A stretch of 64,000 nt of DNA from Cocos nucifera (Eukaryota > Streptophyta > Magnoliopsida > Arecales > Arecaceae), in contig QRFJ01003336.1 of assembly GCA_006176705.1 (NCBI GenBank), positions 9,015 to 73,014 of the forward strand, in the 5' to 3' direction. The notes beneath the pieces are model-generated. The model was given only the letters and a program-made list of their open reading frames with translations. It had not been told where the DNA came from and did not search any database. Made by a program: the position numbers and the translations under genes. This document shows, piece after piece, positions 55,357-64,000 of this stretch; position 1 is the first letter of the stretch; every line of letters starts with the position of its first letter.

Positions 55357-56305
55357 CTGACATCAAATCAACACCACTCATATGAGAATCTTATGGATAT
55401 ACTTTTTAAAGTTGATGTCAATGAAAGCAAAATGTAGTGTACCATCAGAGCCACCAATGTGCTTTCCATTTATAAAAACTTGAGGGACCGTGCGCCTCCC
55501 AACAATCTCAGACAAGGCATCTTGAACATCCCACCCATCCTCTGGTCATTTGTTCAACAAAAAAGGCAACGGTTAGACATATGTGGGAGCTAAATGATTA
55601 AAGTATCGATCAGGACCTCTCCTTTTGAAATGTATGTTCTTTATCTTGAAAGATGACAGTGCAGTAATTTAAAACTCATGGACTGCCTCACCACACAGTA
55701 ATAGAATATGAAAGCTTAAAACACTTCTCCCTCAAATCTTATAACTAAAAGGTAGATTTCTGGAATTAGGATGGTTTCAATTTACAGGGATTATGTGCTA
55801 TGAGGGAGTAGAATTCATCATTGAGATCTAAGAATAGCTGATACCAGAGGGATCACAACTTCTAAAATAAACAAATAGTTCTGTTATTTCTGCTAAGCAT
55901 CTCCAGTAACAAGTGCAAAATTCAGACTGCAACAGTGAGGGAATCGCGAGCAATAGATCTCACATGCTAGCCTTTGATCACCATTCATTATAACTGCAGA
56001 AGAACTTTTTTAAATTTTTTATTTTATGTGCAGTTTAAATAGGATATAAAATGTTCGAATACATTATATGTGCTCAACATGAGTTGTGTGCTTGGTATGT
56101 CACTTACCTTATCTTTTTAGAAAAAAACAATTTCCTTATTTCACATTCCTACAAATCTCATTTGTAAATGGTTTAAAACCATAGAAAACTAAACCTCAGG
56201 AGAGATTCTCAGAAATGAAAGTACAACAAACCTCTCTGGTCCAGCTCCACAACATATGGTTCTTTGTTAAGTTCTTTGAAAACAGATTTTGCTCTTCTAC
56301 AGTAC
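55286..56305 (-). CDS. Glutaredoxin (CPYC type), partial: last three coding exons
   Basis: Glutaredoxins reduce disulfides and glutathionylated proteins using glutathione. Three exons are supported by phase-matched GT-AG borders: 56232-56305, 55443-55541 and 55286-55356. Together they encode YCRRAKSVFKELN, EPYVVELDQRE, DGWDVQDALSEIVG, the TVPQVFINGKHIGG glutathione-binding segment and the GGSDDTIEAYETGRL tail, ending NSKDDL. The first base of exon 56232-56305 completes a codon, so the CPYC site spans an intron. The exon with the first cysteine was not found up to 64000. The tail resembles the GRXC3/C4 group. The upstream intron holds E5 and E6. Confidence 0.88.
55443..55541 (-). CDS. Glutaredoxin middle exon
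   Basis: Acceptor TGACCAG|AGGATGGG, donor GATG|GTACAC. It encodes DGWDVQDALSEIVGRR and TVPQVFINGKHIGGSD, including the TVP cis-proline and GG motifs. Confidence 0.9.
56232..56305 (-). CDS. Glutaredoxin exon with the second active-site cysteine
   Basis: Acceptor TTGAGCAG|GTACTGTAG, donor AGAGAG|GTTTGTTG. It encodes YCRRAKSVFKELNKEPYVV and ELDQR. The adjoining 5' exon is outside or unrecognised. Confidence 0.88.
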
Positions 56306-56393
56306 CTGCTCAACAAATGGTGAAAGTCAAATGCTTTCATTAGTCAAATAGTTTAAAGGGAGTGGAACATACATACATACATTTACACACACA

Positions 56394-57242
56394 TGTTGGG
56401 GATAAATCCTGCTCCTGCCGAAGTTCAGTTCGATGCTCAGCCTAATGCAACCGGTAGCCACGGAAGAGCTTCAGCGGATGGGTCTCAGCCGAACTCCTTT
56501 AGCCAACCGAATTCCTCAGCGACCGAGCTCCTTCCGAACTTCCCAGCGGCCAGGCCTTAACCAAACTCCTTCAGCCGGCCAGACTCCTCAGCGGCCGAGC
56601 TCCTTCCGAACTCCCCAGCGATCGAGCCTTAGCCGCACTCCTCCAGCCAGACGCCTACAAGAGCCGAACTCCCTCTGCACTCCTCCGGCCGAACTCCTTC
56701 CGAGCTTCCCCTCGGCCGAACTCCTCCAAGAGTCCGAACTTCTTTGGAATTGATACATGCTGAAGTCCACCAATCAATGCCTACTTTCTCAGAGCCATGG
56801 CTATTAAATCTGGACGAACGGTCGCCATCAGTCCGCTGCAGGCGACAGCGACCCACTACCAGACAGCAATGGCTGTCACCATCAATCTGTGGCAGGCGGC
56901 GCTGCAGACGGCGCCTTCCTCCGTGACTGATCCCGTCGGACCTCGAGCGGCCTGCTATCAGGCAGCTACAGCTGTCACCATCAAACTCCGCCTATAAAAA
57001 AGGACCCTCTAGATACGCTAACTCTAAGTTCTAAGCTCTCCTCTTCTCCTCTAAACTCTGCCGAACTCATTCCAGAGCACTCCATTTCTGTTGGCCAGAA
57101 GAGCTTACTTGATCGTTGGAGGGTCCTGCCGGAGCCACCCCCCATCGGCTTCGGACGGAACTTTATTTTACAGATTTCCGACGGCGACCTCGTCCACCTC
57201 CACTTCAACTGGATCCGACGATAACCAGATTCTGCACCAACA
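56394..57242 (+). repeat. E5 5' LTR
   Basis: Starts TGTTGGGGATAAATCC, ends CTGCACCAACA, 849 bp. Only one or two 45-bp-like units remain. TATAAAAA at 56993-57000. Confidence 0.9.
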
Positions 57243-58290
57243 GATTTGGCGCTAGAAGGAGGGCTGCCTCTGTTCTTGAGGTGTTCTTGAGGCCCCCTTG
57301 TTCTTAAAGGAGTGCTCAGCGACGATCTCTCTCTAGAGATCTCCCTCCTTCCTCTCCAGAGTTCTTTTCCAAGAGAAAATGCCTTCCAGGAGAGCTTCGA
57401 CTCGACGATCGACGACCTCCATGTCAGGTCCATCTGCTTCCATTTCAGTCCCGGCAACCCAGGCTCCATCTGAAGCCGCGGTAGATGCGGAGCAGTTCAA
57501 CCTACTGGTCCAGCAGGTTCGTGGCCTTGGCGAGATAATGTAAGCCGTGCGGCAGCCTTCGGCGGCGACTTTGCCAGCAAAGCCGCCATCAGGATGCCAA
57601 GAACCAGTCTTAAGGAAGAGCATTTGACCTACCATACTTATCGCCCTTAGAAAGGAGAAACATAGAGCAGAAGTTCTCCCCTAGAAGGTTTCACAGGAGG
57701 GCGGAATGAAGTTCGGCCGCATTCACGACCTCCCCAGCGCAACCAAGACCGAACTCTCCCTCGAGCTCGTCATCAAGGAAGCTCCGACAAAGGAGCATGA
57801 AGTTCTTCCGTAGAAGATTTCACAGGAGGACGGAATAAAGTTCGGCCACGCTCACGACTTCCCCAATGCAAATAAGGCCCGAACTTCTTGAGCTCGTCAT
57901 CAAGAAAGCCCCGACGAAAGGGCGCGAAGAAGTCCTCCCCGCAGAAGCTAGAACCACTATTGAGGGAGGAACGGCAAGGAGATTGACCGCCTCCCGGCAT
58001 CATAGACGTTATCTCCGGGGCTTGGTACTTTGGCGGGCTGTCATCTCCCAGCGTCAAAGCCAAGAGAAGCTTGCTCCAAATTGAGAAGGCCAGCATAAGA
58101 TAGAGGAGATCGTCCGGCCCAGGACTTACTGTCCGAGGGAACTCGGAGGAACAATGCCCCCACGACCCTGAAACGGGGATGTGCTGCCAGTAACTTTCCT
58201 TCGGTAAAATTCTTCCATTTCAATAATATTATTTCTGGATGCAAAAACTATGTGATAAAAGGAAAGAAGCAGTCAATAGTTGCCGTGTTA
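57243..58290 (+). pseudogene. E5 gag remnants
   Basis: A gag N-terminus starts near 57379 (MPSRRASTRRS) and reaches VDAEQFNLLVQQVRGLGE before a stop near 57541. The capsid and zinc knuckle are deleted. Two or three linker segments (EVLP, GMKFGR, ELVIKEAPTK types) and the distal spacer follow. No pol. Confidence 0.7.
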
Positions 58291-58339
58291 GGAATAGGAG
58301 GAGAACCTCGTCCTAACATGAGCCGACCAAAGTCCTTCA

Positions 58340-60720
58340 ACCTCGGCTGCAGGAGATAAGATCTCCTCCGAGGCAACCTCGACCACAGAAGATAAGATCT
58401 CTCCCGAGCGTCCGAGCCAACCTCGACTGTAGGAGATAAGATCTCCTCCGAGCGTCCGCATCAACCTCGACCGTAGGAGATAAGATCTTCCCCGAGGCAA
58501 CCTCGGCTGCAGGAGATAAGATCTCCCCCGAGGGTCCGGATCGACCTCGGCTGTAGGAGATGAGATTTCCCTCGAGCGCCCGCAACAACCTCGATTGCAG
58601 GAGATAAGATCTCCCTCGAGGTGACCTCGACTGCAAGAGATGAGATCTCCCCCGAGCGCCTACAACAACCTCGACCGCAGGAGATGAGATCTCCCCCAAG
58701 GATCTGGGCCGATCTCGGCTGCAGGAGATAAGATCTTCTCCGAGCGTCCGCATCAACCTCGATCGCAGGAGATAAGATCTCACCCAAGGCAACCTCGGCT
58801 GCAGGAGATAAGATCTCTCCCAAGCCAACCTCGACTGCAGGAGATAAGATCTCCCCCAAGCGACCGAGCCAACCTCGGCTGTCGGAGATAAGATCTCCCC
58901 CGAGCGCCCACGACAACTTCGACTAGAGATAAGATCTCTTTCGAACGCTCGAGCCAATCTCGGCCAAAGATAAGATCTCTTCCGAGCGCCTGCGACAATC
59001 TCAGCTAGAGATAAGATCTCTTCCGAGCGTCCGAGCCAACCTCGGTTAGAGATGAGATCTCTTCCGAGCGCCCGGGTCAACCTCGACCAGAGATGAGATC
59101 TCTTCCGAGCACCCGGGTCAACCTCGGCCAGAGATGAGATCTCTCCCGAGCGACCGCGACAACCTCAAGCCAGAGATGAGATCTCTCCCGAGCGCCCGAA
59201 CAAACCTCGACCAGAGATAAGATCTCTCCCAAGCGACCGTGACAACCTCGGCCAACCTCGGCCAGAGATAAGATTTCTTCCGAGCGCCCGAGTCAACCTC
59301 GACCAGAGATAAGATCTCTCCCGAGCGACCGCGACAACCTCGACTAGAGATAAGATCTCTCCTGAGCGACCGAGCCAACCTCAATTAAAGATAAGATCTC
59401 TCCCAAGTGCCCGAGCCAACCTCGGACAGAGATAAGATCTCTCCCAAGCGACCGTGACAACCTCGGCTAGAGATATGATCTCTCTCGAGTGCCTGAGACA
59501 ACCTCGATCAGAGATAAGATCTCTCCCGAGCGACCGAGCCAACCTCGATCAGAGATAAGATTTCTTCCGAGCGCTCGCGACAACCTCGGCTAGAGATAAG
59601 ATCTCTTCCGAGCGTCCGAAACAACCTCGACTAGAGATAAGATTTCTTCCGAGCTACCGGGACAATCTCGACTAGAGATAAGATCTCTTCCGAGCGACCG
59701 AGCCCAACCTCGGCCAAAGATAAGATCTCTCCCGAGCGACCGTGACAACCTCGGCCAGAGATAAGATCTCTTTCGAGCCCCCGAGGCAACCTCGACTGCA
59801 GGAGATAAGATCTCCCCCGAGAATCCGCAGCAACCTCGGCCGCAGAAGATAAGATCTCCTCCTAGGGTCCGGGCCAACCTCGACTGCAGGCGATAAGATC
59901 TTCCCCGAGGCAACCTCGGCTGCAAGAGATAAGATCTCCCTCAAGGGTCCGGGCCGACCTCAACCGCAGGAGATATGATTTTCCCCGAGGGTCCGGGCCA
60001 ACCTCGGCTGCAAGAGATAAGATCCCTCCCGAGCGTCCGTATCAACCTCGACTGCAGAAGATAAGACCTCCCCCGAGGAACCGCAGCGACCTCAGCCGCA
60101 GGAGATAAGATCTCCCCCGAGGGTCCGGACCGACCTCGACCGCATGAGATAAGATCTCCCCCAAGCGCCCGCAACAACCTCGACCGCAGGGATAAGATCT
60201 CCCCCGAGGGTCCGGACCGACCTCGACAACAGATAAGATCTCTTCCGAGCGACCGAGACAACCTCGGTCAGAGATAAGATCGGAGACAATCTCAGTTAGA
60301 GATAAGATCTCTCCCGAGTGACCGCGTTAACCTCGGCCAGAGATAAGATCTCTCCCGAGCGACCGGGACAACCTCGGCCAGAGATAAGATCGAAGACAAC
60401 CTCGCCCAGAGATAAGATCTCTCCCGAGCGACCGAGACAACCTCGGCCAGAGATAAGATCGGAGACAACCTCGCCCAGAGATAAGATCTCTCCCGAGCGA
60501 CCGCGTCAACCTCGGCCAGAAATCAGATCTCTTCCGAGCGCCCATATTAACCTCAGCTGCAGGAGATGAGATCTCCCCCGAGTCGACCTCGACTGCAGGA
60601 GAGGAGATCTTCCCCAAGTCAGCCTCGACTGTTGGAGACAATATCGCCCCCAAAGAGCTCAACCTCCGACCTCGACCGCAAGAGATGAGATTTATTTCAA
60701 CCTCGGCTGAAGATGAGATC
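58340..60720 (+). repeat. E5 GAGATAAGATCTC array
   Basis: About 2.4 kb of units 33-40 bp long. Three sub-blocks are visible: GCAGGAGATAAGATCTCC-type units at 58340-58900 and 59790-60230, and shorter CTAGAGATAAGATCTCTTCC-type units in 58910-59780 and 60230-60530. All long minus-strand frames here are artefacts. Confidence 0.9.
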
Positions 60721-60876
60721 TCCCCCAGGTTTCAACTTCAACATCAACTTTGGCTGGAGATGAGATCTCCTCTGAGCTTCAACCTGAACCAGCACGAAGC
60801 CCAGGAAAGGACTTCGATAGTCGCCTTTTCTGCACTCCCTTCCTTCGAGTTTCGAACTCGAAAATGAGGGGACTAT

Positions 60877-61735
60877 TGTTGGGGATAAACCCCGCTTCTG
60901 CCGAAGTCCAGTTCGATGCTCAGCCTAATGCAATCGGTAGCCACGGAAGAGCTTTAGCGGACGGATCTTAGCCGAACTCCTTCAGCCAGCCTAACTCCTT
61001 AGCGGTCGAGCTCCTTCCGAACTCCCCAGCGGTCGGGCCTTAGCCGAACTCCAACCGGCTGAACTCCTCAGCGGCCGAGCTCCTTCCGAACTCTCCAGCG
61101 ATCGAGCCTTAGCCGCACTCCTCCAGCTAGATGCCTAAGAGAACCGAACTCCCTCCGCACTCCTCCGACCGAACTCCTTCCGAGCTTCCTCTCGACCGAA
61201 CTCCTCCAAGAGTCCAAACTCCTCTGAAATTGATACATGCCGAAGTCCACCAATCAATGCCTGCTTTCTCAGAGCCACGACTATTAAATCTGGACGAACG
61301 ATCGCCATCAATCCGCTGCAAGCGACAGCGATCCGCTACCAAGCGACGATGGCTGTCACCATCAATCTATGGCAGGCGGCGCTGCAGATGGTGCCTTCCT
61401 TCGTGACTGACCCCCTCGGATCTCAAGCGGCCCGCTATCAAGCAGCTGCAGCTATCACCATCAAGCTCCGCCTATAAAAAGGGACCCTTCAGATATGCTA
61501 ACTCTAAGTTCTAAGCTCTAAGCTCTGAGCTCTCCTCTCCTCCTCTAAACTCCGCCGAACTAATTCCAGAGTACTCCATTTTTGTTGGCCAGAAGAGCTG
61601 ACTTGATTATCGGAGGGTCCTACTGGAGCCACCCCCACCGGCTCCGGATGGAATTTTATTTTGCAGGTCCCCGATGGTGACCTCATCCTCCTCCACTCCA
61701 ACTGGATCCGGCAACAACCAGATTCTGCACCAACA
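60877..61735 (+). repeat. E5 3' LTR
   Basis: Second copy of 56394-57242 after the polypurine run GAAAATGAGGGGA. The conserved pre-LTR module (CAGGAAAGGACTTCG) is at about 60802. Confidence 0.9.
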
Positions 61736-62935
61736 CACATATATATATATTACATACACACACGCATATGTGTGTGTGCATGTATATAAAACAGAGGTGA
61801 TTAGCTATTGAATAACAGTTTATTTCCATAAACAATGTAATTGCATTTTTGTTATCTCTTATCTCATGCATCTACAACTAATATCAAGAGATGAAGAAAT
61901 TGCATGACACAGAATGCATAAATAAGCATTTTATATCTATTTGAAGGTTTGACTGGAACCATGATTGCAGACAGACCATATTAGCTCATCATGCATACTT
62001 AAAAGCTTGTTAATAATTTTTTGGCTGGCTGATCATCTGCAAGACACCCCATGACCAAAGCGAATGATCCATCTTGAAATCTCATGAAAAATATGCTACT
62101 CATAATACACACATGCATACATATGTGTGCGCGCGCGCGCGTGTGTGCATGTATATGCAGCACCCCTGAAACAACCCTAATAAGGTCAAACTTAACCAGA
62201 TGACTGAGGACATGACATTAATGATGTTATCTACAACTTCTAAATTGCTTGCAGTCACAAAAATGATATGATTTTGAGATCCTAGTTTATGCATCAAAAA
62301 TATGCATTATTTCATATTTTTTAAACTATTTATTTCTAACCATTGGATGCATAGGCCATGCATATTATAGGAATACCTAAATCACATAATTTTTGACAGT
62401 TAGCAAATTTAACGAGATAAGAAAACTCCCATAATTTTTGTTAGTAAATCACATAATTCAACTAGATAAGAAAATTCTACAGCTAGAATGCAAGGTTAGA
62501 AAACATCCAATCACAAGCTCAAAATGTACACATAAAGCCCCAAGTACGGAGTTAGTCAAATCCCAAGTAAATAGTATTCCTAGAACCCCAACTGATCTAA
62601 CGTGGTAATTCAACAGCTATCAAAAAGAGAATGCATTCAGTCCCACAGCCTCTTGTACTTTCCACATCACCCAATATCAAAAACCACATCAAAATTATGT
62701 CAATATCAACTATTGCTGCCTCAGTGCAAATCCTAGACTTCATCTTTCCCTTAAATCATCAAAAGACGTCTGTGCTAGTTTACTCCATACGGAACCTCAT
62801 TTAACCGCTGGTCACTAAATTCTAAGCAAAGCTTGAAGTTCAATCCAAGAGTTGGCTTCATCAGCATAAATGTATATGGCTCTTCTTGATGTCAATTTTC
62901 TCTAAAATCTCATTAACTTCTTGAACTATATCTCT
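61736..62935 (-). other. Glutaredoxin intron segment between E5 and E6
   Basis: AT-rich DNA with alternating purine-pyrimidine runs at 61737-61790 and 62101-62160. No match to the missing glutaredoxin first exon was seen on the minus strand. Confidence 0.45.
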
Positions 62936-64000
62936 TGTTGGAGATAAACCCTGCTTCCATCGAAGTTCAGTCTGATGCTTAGCCTAATGCGACATATAAT
63001 CATGGAAAGCTTTGATTGAAAATTCTCCCTCCAGCAGTCGAATTCTGACTGAACTTTTTTAGCAACCAAACTCCTTCAGCGGCCGAACCTATCCCAGACT
63101 CGCTCCAGCGGTCGAATCCCAGCCGAACTTCTTCAAGCACCCGGCTTCCCTCCAACGGCCAAACCCCTTCCGGACGTCTCCTTCAGTCAAATTTCTCAAG
63201 AGACCGAACTCCTCCATCAGTCGGATTCCTACAGGAGCCGAACTCCTTCAGACGGATTCCTCGAGAAGCCGAACTTCTCCCGGATCTCTCCTTCAGCCGG
63301 ATTCCTCTAGGAGCCGAACTCCTTACGGACCCCTCCTTCAGTCGGATTCCTACAGGAGCCGAACTCCATCCGGATCCCTCCTTCAGTCGAATTCCTACAG
63401 GAGCCGAACTCCTTCCGGACCTCTCCTTCAGTCGAATTCCTCCAGGAGCCGAACTTCTTTCAGACGTCTCCTTCAATCAGATTTCTACGGGAGCCAAACT
63501 CCTTCCGAACCTCTTCTTCAGTCGGATTCCTACAGAAGCCGAACTCCTTCCGAATGTCTCCTTCAGACGGATTTCTCCAGGAGCCGAACTTCTTCCAGAC
63601 CTCTCCTTCAGTCGGATTCCTCAAGGGGCCGAACTCCTTCAGTCGGATTTCTACAAGAGCCGAACTCCTTCCGGATCCTCCTTCAGTTGGATTCCTACAA
63701 GAGCCGAACTCCTTCCGAACTTCTTCGTCAGTCAGATTCCTACAGGAGCCGAACTCTTTTCGGACTTCTCCTTCAGACGGATTCCTACAGGCGATCCCAT
63801 TACTAGACGGTTACGATTGTCATTTATCGGGACAATTACGACTGTCATTTATCAGTCTGCTACAGGCGATCCCACCATCGGACGGTTACAATAGGTTCCA
63901 TCTTTAAAAAGAAATCCTCCAGATATGTTTTTTCTAAGCTCTCTTCTCCTTCTCAAAACTCTATTGAATTCTTGCCTGAGCACTCCATTTCTGTTGGTCA
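62936..64000 (+). mobile_element. E6: 5' part of another member of the same Gypsy family
   Basis: Starts TGTTGGAGATAAACCC at 62936. About fourteen 45-bp units span 63170-63800. The core promoter part and CACTCCATTTCTGTTGGTCA follow, and the window ends inside the LTR. Whether it is a full element or a solo LTR cannot be told. Confidence 0.85.

Larger units (their letters stand above)
56394..61735 (+). mobile_element. E5: non-autonomous Gypsy-type element in the glutaredoxin intron
   Basis: LTRs at 56394-57242 and 60877-61735, PBS TTTGGCGCTAGAAGGAGG just after the first, gag remnants, a single ~115-bp-type unit near 58286, then a long GAGATAAGATCTC array and polypurine run. It sits antisense to the glutaredoxin gene. 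The target is a CA/TA repeat, so the 5-bp duplication (ACACA-like) is ambiguous by one base. Confidence 0.9.

Overview
The window is nuclear DNA of a flowering plant. It has multi-exon genes with GT-AG introns, nested LTR retrotransposons, a SINE and MITE-like foldbacks, and no bacterial-style gene packing. The Copia LTR style, the AT-rich intergenic DNA and the protein variants suggest a large-genome monocot, perhaps a palm. That placement is inference, and species was not determined.

Layout. 1-6085: minus-strand Copia-like LTR material, one LTR inserted into an older one. 6584-13362: E1, a non-autonomous Ty3/Gypsy-type element whose right end lies 436 bp upstream of a start codon. 13799-43625: one TRICHOME BIREFRINGENCE-LIKE (TBL) gene on the plus strand, five coding exons, first intron 27.8 kb. 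That intron contains E2 (17083-25882, minus strand, a decayed autonomous Tat-type Gypsy element with gag-PR-RT-RH-aRH-INT), E3 (29044-41131, plus) with E4 (31990-37201, plus) nested in it, and an Au-type SINE (41725-41887). 43626-48859: intergenic, with a Tourist-like MITE and a second foldback. 48860-49975: an HD-Zip class II gene on the minus strand, three exons. 50170-50312: a GC-rich foldback upstream of it. 55286-56305: the three last coding exons of a CPYC-type glutaredoxin gene on the minus strand. Its upstream intron holds E5 (56394-61735) and the start of E6 (62936 to the window end), so its first exon probably lies outside the window.

The main theme is one Gypsy family, E1-E6, recognised by a shared LTR start (TGTTGGGGATAAA), a shared LTR end (ATTCTGCACCAACA), the same PBS region and the same 3' terminal module. 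Members differ mainly in the copy number of three separate tandem repeats: a 45-bp unit inside the LTR, a ~115-bp unit after the coding region, and a short unit carrying GAGATAAGATCTC just before the polypurine tract. The protein-coding member E2 has only one copy of the last unit, while pol-less members carry 1.5-2.6 kb arrays of it. LTR length runs from about 0.69 kb to 1.8 kb as the 45-bp count changes. Most long open frames in these regions come from the 45-bp (15-codon) periodicity and are not genes.

The three host genes are not obviously connected in function: TBL proteins are Golgi polysaccharide O-acetyltransferases, HD-Zip II proteins are transcriptional repressors, and glutaredoxin is a thiol oxidoreductase.
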